Assembly: GCF_016801985.1 (NCBI RefSeq)
Contig: NZ_JAEVLS010000001.1
Coordinates: 1,302,001 to 1,366,000 of the forward strand
Direction of reading: 5' to 3'
Source: Steroidobacter gossypii
GTDB taxonomy: Bacteria; Pseudomonadota; Gammaproteobacteria; Steroidobacterales; Steroidobacteraceae
Length of the DNA: 64,000 bases
Shown piece after piece: positions 22,103 through 31,401 of the stretch (position 1 is the stretch's first letter; every line of letters begins with the position of its first letter). The notes beneath the pieces are model-generated. The model was given only the letters and a program-made list of their open reading frames with translations, was not told the DNA's origin and ran no database searches. Position numbers and translations under genes: made by a program.

Positions 22103-24436
22103 TCAGCTTCCTTTCAAATCGATACTCCGCGCGGTATCGGCAGCGATTTCAGCCTGGGTGAAGGGCAGGTGCAGCCATTGGCCGGTGGAGTACAGCCGAG
22201 TTTGATCGACCGCGAAGGGCGAATCGGCTTCCTCCGATTGGGAATAGGTGAGCAGGCCGCGGGCGTCGAGCTCGCCGGCGTCGGTCCAGGTGACGACCTG
22301 GATCCAGCTGTTTCCGGTGATGATGGGCGTGTAGCCCTTCCCGGGCTGGAGTTGCGCTCCGATCATGCTGAACATGCCAGTGGCGTGTGCGCCGCCCGGG
22401 ATGCCGATCTTTTCACCGTTGCGCTCCGTGTACTGAACCTCACCCCACGGCGCATCCAACGGAATCTGCGCATCTGTGAGCTTCTTCGTGGCCGTGGCCA
22501 ACGCCTTCATCACGGCCTTGCGCACCTTGGCATCGTCGACGTTGATCTGCCTCGGCGTGCCCACCGGATCCTTCACATCGAACGGCACCTTCCAAAGATC
22601 GGGCGTCGCGCTCATCAGCGGCCACGCCTCCGTCCACACCTGCGCGCCGCGGCTTGTGACATTCTGCCTGCGATCCCAGCCGGCCAGCACCTCGCAGGTC
22701 TTTCTCACATCCACGTTGCTCGCTTCAACAGAGACCGTCTTCGATTCCCGCCGACACACAGTGAGCACATCATCGAGCACCAGCTCGGCGCTGAAGTTGC
22801 GATGACTGAATAGCAGGTCCTGCAAGCGCTGGGCATCGAAGCGGTTCGACTGCTTCGCCTGCAACACCTCGTTCACCATCACCAACCCTGCCCGAGTTCG
22901 CAGCGATCGCTCGGTTCTCTCCGGCCCGATGATGGGCGAATAACCTTCCAACGGCTGTTGCGGATTCGACAGCCAGTAACTGTCATTGGAATTGGTCACG
23001 TAATCATCGCGCAGCAAATGCGGCTGCAGTTCCGGCGTGAGAATTCCTTTCTGCTGGGCCCGCTCATCGTTGCGCCATTCACAATCGGGCTCTCCTCGCA
23101 GCACCACCACGCGCCACGGGCCCCAGCGCTGGACGTTGGCACTGGAGCACGCCTTGATCATCGCCTCATCGACATTCGGCACGACCGACAGATCGGCGTA
23201 GAGCGCTTTGCCATGCCGATCCGCCGCGATGGTGTTCACCCATGCCGTGCCCTGGCTGGTCTGCAGAGCCTCGAGCAACTCATCGACGTTCCTGGCCTTC
23301 GCGAACTTCAGATACTGCTCGGACGAACGATTGTTATCGAGGTTCGAATCGCGAATCGCATAGGCGCGCTCACGCGTCCAAGGCAAATCAGGATCCTCCA
23401 GCACCGGTCCGAAGTGACTGTGATAAGTGGTGCGCTCTGCGGTCTCGATCGAACCGTCCGGCTGGCGCACTTCGACGCTGACCGTGCGAGGCGTGAGCTT
23501 GCGAGTGCCATCGCCATAGCGATACGACAGCGGATCCTTGGGATCGAGCTTCAATTCATACAAAGTGAACCGCAGCCCGGTGGATACAGTGTGAGTCCAT
23601 GCCACATCCTGGTTGAACCCGATGCCGATGAACGGCGTGGTGATCAAGCCCACGCCCATTACGTCCACCTGGTCCGGGATGGTGAGATGCGCCATGTGGA
23701 AGCGACTGCCGCCCGACCAGGGATAATGCGGGTTGCCGAGCATCAGTCCCTTGCCGTTGGTAGTGGCGCCCTTGCCGAACGCGATGGCGTTCGAGCCCAT
23801 CATGGTCACATCTAAAGGCAGCGCTGGCGGCGCCAACGTGACCTGCTGATTCTTATCGGGAGGCGCAGCGTTGGCGATCGCGGCGGGCGACCGACCGACG
23901 CCATAGCGGATGCCAACACCGATGCCCATGCGCGCCATGTCCGATGCGTCGATGGGCCTCACCCACGGTTGATTGCGACAGCTCGCTGGCAGCTGTTCAC
24001 CGCCGTGATCCGTCAGATACCGGTTGTAGCCCGCGATGTAACCCTGCTGCAGAGCCGCCATTTCTGAAGGAATGCGTGCATCCGCGTGCGCGAGCGCTTC
24101 ATCGGTGATCACGGACTTGTGAAAGATGTCCGCCTCGAGCCGACCTTCCTCCGGGCCGAAGAACTTGGATTGTTCGCCTCGCACGTTCACGAACTCGCGC
24201 GCCAGCGTGCACACGGCATCCGTGGCTACTGCATAAGCCAAGCCGTAACCAAGACTGCCCCAGTCTTCCGCCTTGATATGAGGCACGCCGTGCGCGGTCC
24301 AGCGTATGTTGACGTTGTAGCGTTCGTTGCTCGCCGTTGCCTCATTCGAAGCGGGCTTGTGACAGCCAACCAGCGCAGCGGTGACGGCGCAGGCCAACAG
24401 ATACTTGAGCGCCGCAGGACGAATTCCAATTGTCAT
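22103..24436 (-). CDS. Penicillin/acyl-homoserine-lactone acylase-family lipoprotein
   Basis: N-terminal-nucleophile hydrolase of 777 residues. It starts at the ATG at 24436 behind GGGAGGAGC. A lipoprotein signal ends in AALVGC (C25). The alpha-chain motif is VNIRWTAHGVPHIKAEDWGSL; the autoproteolytic site and nucleophile is S215 in MMGSNAIAFGKG, the form found in AHL acylases such as PvdQ and in aculeacin acylase. Further landmarks are GNPHYPWSGG and IGFNQDVAWTHTVST. The family cleaves amide bonds of AHL signals, beta-lactams or lipopeptides. Lipid anchoring would tether this enzyme to the envelope. Specificity cannot be read from sequence. It stands alone between two non-operonic neighbours. 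Confidence 0.9.
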   Translation of the reverse strand: MTIGIRPAALKYLLACAVTAALVGCHKPASNEATASNERYNVNIRWTAHGVPHIKAEDWGSLGYGLAYAVATDAVCTLAREFVNVRGEQSKFFGPEEGRLEADIFHKSVITDEALAHADARIPSEMAALQQGYIAGYNRYLTDHGGEQLPASCRNQPWVRPIDASDMARMGIGVGIRYGVGRSPAAIANAAPPDKNQQVTLAPPALPLDVTMMGSNAIAFGKGATTNGKGLMLGNPHYPWSGGSRFHMAHLTIPDQVDVMGVGLITTPFIGIGFNQDVAWTHTVSTGLRFTLYELKLDPKDPLSYRYGDGTRKLTPRTVSVEVRQPDGSIETAERTTYHSHFGPVLEDPDLPWTRERAYAIRDSNLDNNRSSEQYLKFAKARNVDELLEALQTSQGTAWVNTIAADRHGKALYADLSVVPNVDEAMIKACSSANVQRWGPWRVVVLRGEPDCEWRNDERAQQKGILTPELQPHLLRDDYVTNSNDSYWLSNPQQPLEGYSPIIGPERTERSLRTRAGLVMVNEVLQAKQSNRFDAQRLQDLLFSHRNFSAELVLDDVLTVCRRESKTVSVEASNVDVRKTCEVLAGWDRRQNVTSRGAQVWTEAWPLMSATPDLWKVPFDVKDPVGTPRQINVDDAKVRKAVMKALATATKKLTDAQIPLDAPWGEVQYTERNGEKIGIPGGAHATGMFSMIGAQLQPGKGYTPIITGNSWIQVVTWTDAGELDARGLLTYSQSEEADSPFAVDQTRLYSTGQWLHLPFTQAEIAADTARSIDLKGS

Positions 24437-24736
24437 GAGCAGCTCCTCCCGGTGTATCCGCCATCCTCGCAAATGGGCCGGCGTCGTGCATCTTGAGTTC
24501 CGGCAAAGCGACCCCACCCTGGCAGCTCCCCTAGGGAAAAAGCGTCGCCCTGCAGAATTACCTCGTCAACGCGGGCCATTCCAGGTAGAGTGCGCGTCCA
24601 TCGTCAGCCGCCGTCCGGTCGGCTTCACTCCTCGCGGTCCGTCGGCTCCTCGTTTCGTGTAGCCCGCCTCGATTTGTCTCCCGCCTCACTGGATCCGAAA
24701 CGCAGGTTTCGGCAGGCTGGTTGAGGAAATGTCTCA
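24437..24736. other. Divergent region upstream of acylase and rhlE
   Basis: About 300 bases without a supported gene. It carries the acylase Shine-Dalgarno on the minus strand and the rhlE leader on the plus strand, with partly repeated pyrimidine-rich blocks near 24605-24655 and a hairpin at 24695-24712. No clear promoter hexamers are recognisable. Confidence 0.4.
24695..24712 (+). promoter_or_regulatory. Hairpin in the rhlE 5' leader
   Basis: CCGAAAC (24695-24701) and GTTTCGG (24706-24712) form a 7-bp stem with a GCAG tetraloop, ending 24 bases before the helicase ATG and just ahead of its GAGGA ribosome-binding site. It is a candidate leader structure; RNA helicase genes are often controlled through their 5' UTR. 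Confidence 0.35.
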
Positions 24737-26200
24737 ATGCCTTTTGCCTCCCTCGGGCTCATCCCCGAACTGACCCGTGCGCTCGCCGATCGTGGCTACA
24801 CCGCGCCCACTCCCGTTCAGGCGCGAGTGATCCCTGAAATTCTCGCAGGTCGCGACGTGCTTGCCGGCGCCCAGACCGGCACCGGCAAAACCGCCGGTTT
24901 CACGCTGCCGTTGTTACAACGTTTGCAATCCGGCACGCCTTCGAAGGCGCCGCGCGTGCTCATCCTGGTGCCGACCCGTGAGCTGGCGACCCAGGTGAAC
25001 GAGAGCGTTTCCAGCTACGGCAAGTACCTTCGTCACCGCAGCCTGGTGATCTTCGGCGGCGTCAGCATCAATCCGCAGATCGACGCCCTGCGTCGTGGCG
25101 CCGACATCCTGGTTGCCACGCCCGGACGTTTGCTCGACCACGCACAACAGCGCACGGTCGATCTGTCTCGCGTCGAGATCTTCGTGCTCGACGAGGCCGA
25201 TCGCATGCTCGACATGGGCTTCATCGCCGACATTCGCCGCGTCATCAAGCTGCTGCCCAGGCAGCGCCAGAACCTGCTGTTCTCGGCCACTTATTCGGAC
25301 GACATTCGCGGCCTGGCGCAGAGCCTGTTGCAGAATCCAGCTGAAATCGAAGTGGCTCGCCGGAATACCGCCGTCGACACGGTGGAGCAGCGGGCCTACT
25401 CGGTGGCGAAGGATCAGAAGCGGGCGTTGCTGTCGCATCTGATCCACGATGGCGACTGGTCGCAGGTGCTGGTGTTTACTCGCACCAAGCACGGCGCCAA
25501 TCGGCTCGCGAAACAATTGCAGCAGGACGGCATCGAAGCGGCCGCCATTCATGGCAACAAGAGTCAGAACGCGCGCACGGCGGCGCTCACCGACTTCAAG
25601 AACTATCGGATTCGCGCGCTGGTCGCGACCGAAGTGGCGTCGCGCGGTCTGGATATCAAAGAACTGCCGCACGTCGTGAACTACGAACTGCCCAACGTTC
25701 CCGAGGACTACGTGCACCGAATCGGTCGTACCGGTCGTGCGGGTGCGACGGGTCTCGCGGTGTCGTTGGTGTCGCCGGATGAATCAGGCCTGCTCAAAGA
25801 CATCGAGAGGATGTTGCGCAAGCCTGTGCCGAAGGCGGCGCTGCCTACGTTCAAAGCGGCTCCGCCGCCGGCTCGCGGCGAGTCGCGAGATGAGCGCGAT
25901 GAACGCGAGCCTTCGTCACAACAGCGTCAGCCGCGGCGTGAACAGCGTCCGCAGTCGGCTCAGGGCCAGCAAGCCCGGCCGCAACATCAGCAGCAGAGCG
26001 GCGCGCCTCGTCCGGCCGGCGAGGGTCGCCGCCGTCGTCGCAAACGCAACGGCGGCGGTGGTGGCGGGCAGCAAGCTCAGCAAACCCATCAGTCGCAGCA
26101 ACAGCGTCACTCGCATGGCCAGCGCCCCCAAGGACACGGCCAAGCTCGACCGGCGCAGCAGCGACATCAGCGCGGCTCGAATCGGAGCCGGACGGTTTAG
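24737..26200 (+). CDS. rhlE: DEAD-box ATP-dependent RNA helicase, RhlE type
   Basis: RNA helicase for RNA unwinding, ribosome assembly or mRNA turnover. Motifs in order: Q motif (FASLGL...YTAPTPVQ), I AQTGTGKT, Ia [16 protein letters not shown] in [61 protein letters not shown]. The core ends near residue 365. The last 120 residues are a disordered tail rich in Arg, Gln, His and Gly ([15 protein letters not shown]), longer than in E. coli RhlE and probably RNA-binding. The start is the ATG at 24737 behind GAGGA; an out-of-frame ATG at 24729 precedes it. It converges on the NatB-like gene with only 7 bases between stops. Confidence 0.95.
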   Translation: MPFASLGLIPELTRALADRGYTAPTPVQARVIPEILAGRDVLAGAQTGTGKTAGFTLPLLQRLQSGTPSKAPRVLILVPTRELATQVNESVSSYGKYLRHRSLVIFGGVSINPQIDALRRGADILVATPGRLLDHAQQRTVDLSRVEIFVLDEADRMLDMGFIADIRRVIKLLPRQRQNLLFSATYSDDIRGLAQSLLQNPAEIEVARRNTAVDTVEQRAYSVAKDQKRALLSHLIHDGDWSQVLVFTRTKHGANRLAKQLQQDGIEAAAIHGNKSQNARTAALTDFKNYRIRALVATEVASRGLDIKELPHVVNYELPNVPEDYVHRIGRTGRAGATGLAVSLVSPDESGLLKDIERMLRKPVPKAALPTFKAAPPPARGESRDERDEREPSSQQRQPRREQRPQSAQGQQARPQHQQQSGAPRPAGEGRRRRRKRNGGGGGGQQAQQTHQSQQQRHSHGQRPQGHGQARPAQQRHQRGSNRSRTV

Positions 26201-26207
26201 CACTGTC

Positions 26208-27386
26208 CTATCCCAGGATCGCCTCGCGCTGATACAGCTTGATCGCGAGCGCCACGAGCAGTCCACCCAGGACCAGCGTGGTGCTCGCGCAGATCAAAAC
26301 ATGCAGCGGTGGGATGGTGTCCCCGCGCATCAGGCTTGTAGCCAGCAGATGCTGACTCAAGCTGGGCACCGCCATGAGCGTCGCGCTCGGCTTGGTTCCG
26401 CTCACGACAGCAAACATGATGGGTGCGATCGGTAGCATCATCACCACCGACAACCACGACTGCGCCTCACGATTGCTGCGTGTGAATGACGCGACCACCG
26501 TCATCAACCCTGCGCCCATTGGAACAAACGTGACCATCACGGCGAAGATCGCCAGAATCACGCGCGGGCCGAAGTTGGCGGACATGCCGAGCGCTTCCAA
26601 CGGAATGAAGTTGAGCACGACGCCGAAAGTCGCGAGCGTGAGCAGCAGCGAGACCGACATGAACGCCGCCGTCGCCAGCATCTTGCCGACGATCAGCTGA
26701 GACCGGCGCACCGGCAACGACAGCAATGGTTCGAGTGAGCCGCGTTCGCGCTCGCCGGCGGTGGTGTCGATGGCGAGATAGAAACCGCCCACCAGCATCG
26801 ACATGAAACAAAAGTAAGTCATCATGCCGAGCACCAGCAGTGCGCGGCCGGCCGGAGTCGCAACGTCGAGAGTGTGCACCCCGACAGGCTGGATGACCTC
26901 CGGATTGATCCCTCGAACCATCAAGCGCAGCGCCGCCAGCTGACGGCCGTACGCTTCGAGCAGTTGCCGGGCCCGGTCGGCGCTCGGTGAAGTCCGACTG
27001 TTGGATGTATCCACGACCAATGACAACGGCGCGGATTCGCCGGCGGCCAGCCCTTTGCCATAGTCCTTGCCGATCAGCAGCACCATGTCGTGCTGCCCGG
27101 AGCGCACCACATCCATGGCTTGATCGCTGGTGAGTTGCACCTCTTGGACCTGTACGCCGTTCTCGCGCAGGAAACCCACCAGATTGGGCGCGTGATCGAC
27201 CCCGACGATGGGCAGATCCAGCGGCCGGTCCTGGTTCTCGACCGCGCGCTTCGACACCATGGTCGTGGTCAAACCGAAAATGACCGGCGCGAGCAGCACG
27301 CCGAAAAAGAATGCGGAAACGATCACGCGACGGTCGCGCAGATTCTCCAGCACTTCCTTGCGGAACACCGTCCAGATCGCACCCAT
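26208..27386 (-). CDS. natB: ABC-2 type permease, NatB-like
   Basis: Membrane subunit of an ABC-2 exporter of the NatB kind (392 residues). It has an N-terminal helix after FRKEVLENLRDRRV (VSAFFFGVLLAPVIFGL), a large extracytoplasmic domain (residues about 45-170), then five or six C-terminal helices; the ERERGSLEPLLSLPVRRSQ segment between helices is characteristic of the family. The ATG at 27386 shares a base with the ATPase TGA (TGATG), showing coupling. NatAB exports Na+ in Bacillus; here the substrate is unknown, and the upstream peptidase-like hydrolase could suggest a peptide or antibiotic-related role. Confidence 0.88.
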   Translation of the reverse strand: MGAIWTVFRKEVLENLRDRRVIVSAFFFGVLLAPVIFGLTTTMVSKRAVENQDRPLDLPIVGVDHAPNLVGFLRENGVQVQEVQLTSDQAMDVVRSGQHDMVLLIGKDYGKGLAAGESAPLSLVVDTSNSRTSPSADRARQLLEAYGRQLAALRLMVRGINPEVIQPVGVHTLDVATPAGRALLVLGMMTYFCFMSMLVGGFYLAIDTTAGERERGSLEPLLSLPVRRSQLIVGKMLATAAFMSVSLLLTLATFGVVLNFIPLEALGMSANFGPRVILAIFAVMVTFVPMGAGLMTVVASFTRSNREAQSWLSVVMMLPIAPIMFAVVSGTKPSATLMAVPSLSQHLLATSLMRGDTIPPLHVLICASTTLVLGGLLVALAIKLYQREAILG

Positions 27387-28114
27387 CACGCCACCTCGTC
27401 TTGATCGGCAGCGCGCACGAATGCTTCTTCCAGGTCCGGAGCGCCGGTGGCCTTGAGGATTTCCGCCGGCGTGCCACGCACCACCACACGGCCGTGCGAA
27501 ATGATCACGATGTCGTCGCACAAGGCCGCGACTTCCTGCATCACATGACTCGAGAACAGGACGCAGCGGCCCGACTCGCGCAACCCTCGAATCAACTCGC
27601 GCAACATGCGCACGGCATTCACATCGAGGCCGTTGGTGGGTTCATCGAGGATGATGGTCTGCGGCCGGTGAACCAGTGCGCGCGCCAGACCGACCTTGAG
27701 CCGCTCGCCTTGTGAATATCCTTTGGCGCGTCGCTCGGCGACCGCGCCGAGGCCGAGGCGCTCGATCAACTCGTCGATGGAACGCTTGAGCTCGGGGCCG
27801 CGCAGACCATGGAGCTCGGCGTAATAGCGAATGTTCTCCCGACCACTGAGATGCGCATACAAACCGCTGGCGTGAGGCAGCACGCCCAGAGAGCGGCGCA
27901 CGCCCAAGGCGTCGGTGGCGCAGTCATGGCCATCGATGAGCGCGCGTCCCTGATCGGCTCGAATGACCGTGCTCAGGATGCGCAGTGTGGTCGACTTGCC
28001 CGCGCCGTTGTGGCCCAGCAAGCCGGTGATGCGGCCGTCGCCGGCCGAAAAAGAAACGTCGTGCAACGCTTGCACCGCGCCGAAGCGCTTTCTCAAACTT
28101 TCGACTTGAATCAT
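27386..28114 (-). CDS. natA: ABC transporter ATP-binding protein, NatA-like
   Basis: ATPase partner of the NatB-like permease (242 residues). Walker A is GHNGAGKST, the signature region is YSQGERLKVGLARAL (a slightly altered LSGGQ, as often in NatA/CcmA types), Walker B is TIILDEPTNGLD, and the switch His follows in VLFSSHVMQEV. The start chosen is the ATG at 28114, which overlaps the upstream hydrolase TGA as ATGA. A longer frame to 28234 only adds sequence antisense-like to the neighbour. The short spacing across three genes indicates one operon. Confidence 0.92.
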   Translation of the reverse strand: MIQVESLRKRFGAVQALHDVSFSAGDGRITGLLGHNGAGKSTTLRILSTVIRADQGRALIDGHDCATDALGVRRSLGVLPHASGLYAHLSGRENIRYYAELHGLRGPELKRSIDELIERLGLGAVAERRAKGYSQGERLKVGLARALVHRPQTIILDEPTNGLDVNAVRMLRELIRGLRESGRCVLFSSHVMQEVAALCDDIVIISHGRVVVRGTPAEILKATGAPDLEEAFVRAADQDEVA

Positions 28115-29604
28115 GGCGCCGGCGCCGAGCGGGACAGCATGAAAGGAGCGGGGCCGACGGTTTTCAGACAGGAGTCGTCGAGTGACTCCACCGCCCCCGC
28201 ATTGATGAATTGGGCCACCACGCGCGGCATGCAACCGATCGCGATCTGTCCGTGACCTTGGCCCTCGAGCACCAGATGTTTCGATTTCGCCAATCCAGGC
28301 AGGATCTGTTCGCCGTAGCGCGCCGGCGTCACCGGATCGTTGCCGCCGGAGAGCACCAGCGTCGGGATGGCGCTGGTCAGCGGCTTGCCAAAGTCCTCAT
28401 CCACCGGGCCGCGCGGCCACTGTTCGCAAATGATGCGCATCGAAGCCATGAAGCTCTCACCGATATAGGTTTTGGCCAGTTCGGACTGAGACACCGGCCG
28501 CTCGCCCCAGCGTGGCGCGTCTTCGCTGCAGACCACGGCGAAGTGCATGCCATACGCGAACTGAGCATCCAGGCTGCGCTTGATCATCAGGTACTGCGCG
28601 GCCAGCGCTTGCGGTTGCCCAGCCTGCGCTTCCTGAATGAGCAGAGGCAGCGCCGACATCGTTTCGTCCGAGTAGCTCAGCAAGCGAACGGCCGCGGTGA
28701 GCTCGGGCGCGCCAAGTCGTGCTTGTATAGGCTCCGCGCTGAGCGGATCCGGAATGGAAAGCGTCAGCGGATGTTGCTCCACTCGCGTCCGCAGCGAGGT
28801 GAAGGTGGTCGCGATGTCCGGGAACACTCGTTTGCAATCCGCGTCCGAGCCGCAGCGTGCGAAGGCGTTGTCGATGGCTGCCTGAGCGTCGAGCGCGATA
28901 TCCGGTCCCAGCGCCATCTCTGGCGGCACGACGCCATCCAGAATCGCGACTCGCACGCGCTGCGGATAGCGTCGCATGTAGTGCTGAGCGACGCGCGTTC
29001 CATAGGACACGCCGTACAGATCCAGCTTCTGATAACCGAGCGCCGCGCGCACATCGTCGAGGTCACGCACGGCGACGCTGGTGGTGTAGTAGCGGGGATC
29101 ACCCGGCAACTTGTCGAGGCAGGCGCGTGTGATCTCGCGTAGCTGCTTCGGATCGGTGAACGTGATTTCGCTTTCGTCCGGGAACGTGCAATCGAGTCGA
29201 TTCGATCGACCGGTGCCGCGCTGATCGACCAGCACGATGTCGCGATCGCGCCGGACGCGCGCCAACGCCGGAGCGATGGAGATATAGAAATCGCTGGCCG
29301 CCTGGCCGGGCCCGCCGCTGAGCACGAACAGCGGATCGCCAACCGGCTCGAGCCGCAGCGAGGGAATCACCGCCACGTGCAGCCGTACTTGCTTGCCCGC
29401 GGGCTGCTCGCGATTCTCCGGCACCGACAGCCAGCCGCAGCGAGCGGCCACGCTGCCGCCCACGATCTCGCTGTGCAGCCGGCAATCTTCGCGGGACAGG
29501 CCGCCCGCCTTGGTTTGGAATGCGCTGCAAAAGGCCAGTGTGCCCACCAGGGTCGCCCACGCGCCCAAATTCCGCTGAACTGCCCGGGGATGAGTTGCCG
29601 ACAT
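28111..29604 (-). CDS. Exported alpha/beta hydrolase, TAP-like aminopeptidase
   Basis: Serine hydrolase of 497 residues resembling tripeptidyl/prolyl aminopeptidases (alpha/beta hydrolase core plus a C-terminal TAP-like domain). The N-terminus has a hydrophobic segment (LGAWATLVGTLAFCSAFQTKA) that is probably a signal peptide. The oxyanion loop FVLSGGPGQAASD, the nucleophile elbow DLYGVSYGTRVAQHYM, the acid TLVLSGGNDPVTPARYG and the catalytic His in LEGQGHGQIAIGC are all present. It opens an operon with the NatAB-like exporter, overlapping its ATPase gene. A role in cleaving a small exported peptide or xenobiotic is inferred from this linkage only. Confidence 0.88.
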   Translation of the reverse strand: MSATHPRAVQRNLGAWATLVGTLAFCSAFQTKAGGLSREDCRLHSEIVGGSVAARCGWLSVPENREQPAGKQVRLHVAVIPSLRLEPVGDPLFVLSGGPGQAASDFYISIAPALARVRRDRDIVLVDQRGTGRSNRLDCTFPDESEITFTDPKQLREITRACLDKLPGDPRYYTTSVAVRDLDDVRAALGYQKLDLYGVSYGTRVAQHYMRRYPQRVRVAILDGVVPPEMALGPDIALDAQAAIDNAFARCGSDADCKRVFPDIATTFTSLRTRVEQHPLTLSIPDPLSAEPIQARLGAPELTAAVRLLSYSDETMSALPLLIQEAQAGQPQALAAQYLMIKRSLDAQFAYGMHFAVVCSEDAPRWGERPVSQSELAKTYIGESFMASMRIICEQWPRGPVDEDFGKPLTSAIPTLVLSGGNDPVTPARYGEQILPGLAKSKHLVLEGQGHGQIAIGCMPRVVAQFINAGAVESLDDSCLKTVGPAPFMLSRSAPAP

Positions 29605-29724
29605 CGGGTTCCTGATGGCAAAGGCTCAAAAGCCCGCAATGGTAGACGAGCCGGGCGGGAACCTGTGTGCGCCGATGACGGTCTGTTACATTCGCACGCC
29701 CGACCTCATTCCAACGGTGACCTC

Positions 29725-30498
29725 ATGCGCCCATCGTCGTTGCTCGTTGCCGCTGCCGCCGCGGCCTGCATGCTGCCCCTCGCGGGCGCCTTCGCCAAGG
29801 ACGAAGCCCTGGCCAAGGCAGTCGCCTCCGAGCAGCGCTCGCCGAACTTCGTGGCGCGCGATCAATACCGCAAGCCGCAGCAAGTGCTGGAGTTCATTGG
29901 CGTGAAGCCGAACATGACGGTGGTCGAGATCTCGCCGGGCGGCGGTTACTGGACCGAAATTCTCGCGCCTTATCTGCACGACAAGGGCACTTATTACACG
30001 GCGGTCAGCTCGCGCGCGGCGGAGAAGTGGCAGCAGAAGCTCGCCAGCGACCCGGCCCGCTACGGCAAGGTGAAGGTCAGCGACGCCAGCGAGCCCGCGC
30101 CAGCCGGCTCGGCCGACGTGGTCGTGACTTTCCGGAATGTGCACAACTGGATGAGCCAGGGCACCGCCGACGAGGTGTTCGCCTCGTTCTACAAGGCGCT
30201 CAAGCCGGGCGGCATTCTGGGCGTCGAGGAACATCGTGCGCCGGACGATAAGCCGCAGGATCCGAAGGCGGCCAACGGCTACGTGCGCGAGGATTACACC
30301 ATTCAGCTGGCCGAGAAGGCCGGCTTCAAGCTGGTCGGCCGCTCCGATCTGCTGAACAATCCCAAGGACACCAAGGATCATCCCAAGGGCGTGTGGACGC
30401 TGCCACCGACCCTGGCCCTGGGCGAGCAGGATCGCGCCAAGTACCAGGCCATCGGCGAGGCCGACAACTTCCTGCTGAAGTTTCAGAAGCCGCGCTGA
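29725..30498 (+). CDS. Exported class I SAM-dependent methyltransferase (COG4798-like)
   Basis: A 257-residue methyltransferase fold with a signal peptide (SSLLVAAAAAACMLPLAGAFA followed by KDEALAKAV). Motif I is VVEISPGGGYWTEILAPYL, and motif IV-like ADVVVTFRNVHNWM follows. The starting ATG at 29725 follows a GGTGA. The usual start of this group, EQRSPNFVARDQYRKPQQVLEF, is intact. Such predicted methyltransferases with export signals are widespread in proteobacteria and lack a known substrate. An exported SAM-dependent enzyme is biochemically puzzling, since SAM is cytoplasmic. It may be co-transcribed with the DUF3014 gene 44 bases on. Confidence 0.82.
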   Translation: MRPSSLLVAAAAAACMLPLAGAFAKDEALAKAVASEQRSPNFVARDQYRKPQQVLEFIGVKPNMTVVEISPGGGYWTEILAPYLHDKGTYYTAVSSRAAEKWQQKLASDPARYGKVKVSDASEPAPAGSADVVVTFRNVHNWMSQGTADEVFASFYKALKPGGILGVEEHRAPDDKPQDPKAANGYVREDYTIQLAEKAGFKLVGRSDLLNNPKDTKDHPKGVWTLPPTLALGEQDRAKYQAIGEADNFLLKFQKPR

Positions 30499-30541
30499 GC
30501 CCGGCCGCGAATTGACCGGCTGAGCCGGCGAGGAGCCACGA

Positions 30542-31348
30542 GTGGAAGAAGAAACCAAGAAATGGCTGTATTACGCGATTCCCGTCGTGGTCGCGGTGGG
30601 CATCGGCGCAGCCCTGTGGTACGGGCGCTCGCAGCGACAGGCGGAGCAGCAGGCCAGTCAGCCGCCTGCCGTCACACAACCGGAGGAAACGACGCCGGCG
30701 ACTGAGCCGCCGGTACGCAATCCTTTGGAACAAGCACCGCCGCCGGAGCCATTGCCCTCGCTGGCCGAGAGCGATCCGCCAGTGCAAGAGTCGCTGAGCG
30801 GAGTGTTCGGCCGCGCCCTGGATCCGTTCCTGGTGCCGAAGAACATCGTGCGTCACACAGTCGTGACCATCGACAATCTGCCGCGCAAGAAAACGTCGGT
30901 GCAGATGTGGCCGGTGAAGCCGATCGGCGGCGAGCTCACGGCAACTCGCGATGGCGAGGAGCTCACCTTGAGCCCCGAGAACTACGCGCGTTACGAGCCG
31001 GTGATCAAGATCGTGCAGAACACCGACACGGCGCAGCTGGTGGCCATGTACAAACAGTACTACCCGTTGTTCCAGGAGGCGTACGTCTCGCTGGGCTATC
31101 CCGACGGCTATTTCAACGACCGCCTGGTCGAGGTGATCGATCACCTGCTCGCCACGCCGGAGGTCCCCGGGCCGATCAAGCTGAGCCGTCCGAGCGTGAA
31201 TTTCCAGTTCGTCGATCCGCAACTGGAAAACCTTTCTTCCGGTCAGAAACTGCTGATCCGCATGGGCAGCGCCAATGCCGAGGTGGTCAAGGACAAATTG
31301 CGCCAGCTGCGCGACGCCATCGCCAAGCAGGCGCCGCCGCCCGGTTGA
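30542..31348 (+). CDS. DUF3014 inner-membrane protein
   Basis: Protein of 268 residues with a single N-terminal membrane anchor (WLYYAIPVVVAVGIGAALWYG), a Pro/Glu/Gln-rich spacer (about residues 30-85), then the DUF3014 domain with its recognisable features: DPFLVPKNIVRHTVVTIDNL, YEPVIKIVQNTDTAQLVAMY and YPLFQEAYVSLGYPDG. It starts at GTG 30542 behind GGAG. The bulk is predicted periplasmic. The function of the family is unknown. It is followed by a coiled-coil membrane protein and a lipoprotein on the same strand, suggesting a joint envelope role. Confidence 0.88.
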   Translation: MEEETKKWLYYAIPVVVAVGIGAALWYGRSQRQAEQQASQPPAVTQPEETTPATEPPVRNPLEQAPPPEPLPSLAESDPPVQESLSGVFGRALDPFLVPKNIVRHTVVTIDNLPRKKTSVQMWPVKPIGGELTATRDGEELTLSPENYARYEPVIKIVQNTDTAQLVAMYKQYYPLFQEAYVSLGYPDGYFNDRLVEVIDHLLATPEVPGPIKLSRPSVNFQFVDPQLENLSSGQKLLIRMGSANAEVVKDKLRQLRDAIAKQAPPPG

Positions 31349-31401
31349 TCTCGTCCGGCTGGCGCCGTTGAACAAGCGTCATCGAAGACAGGAGCGTCGT
31401 C

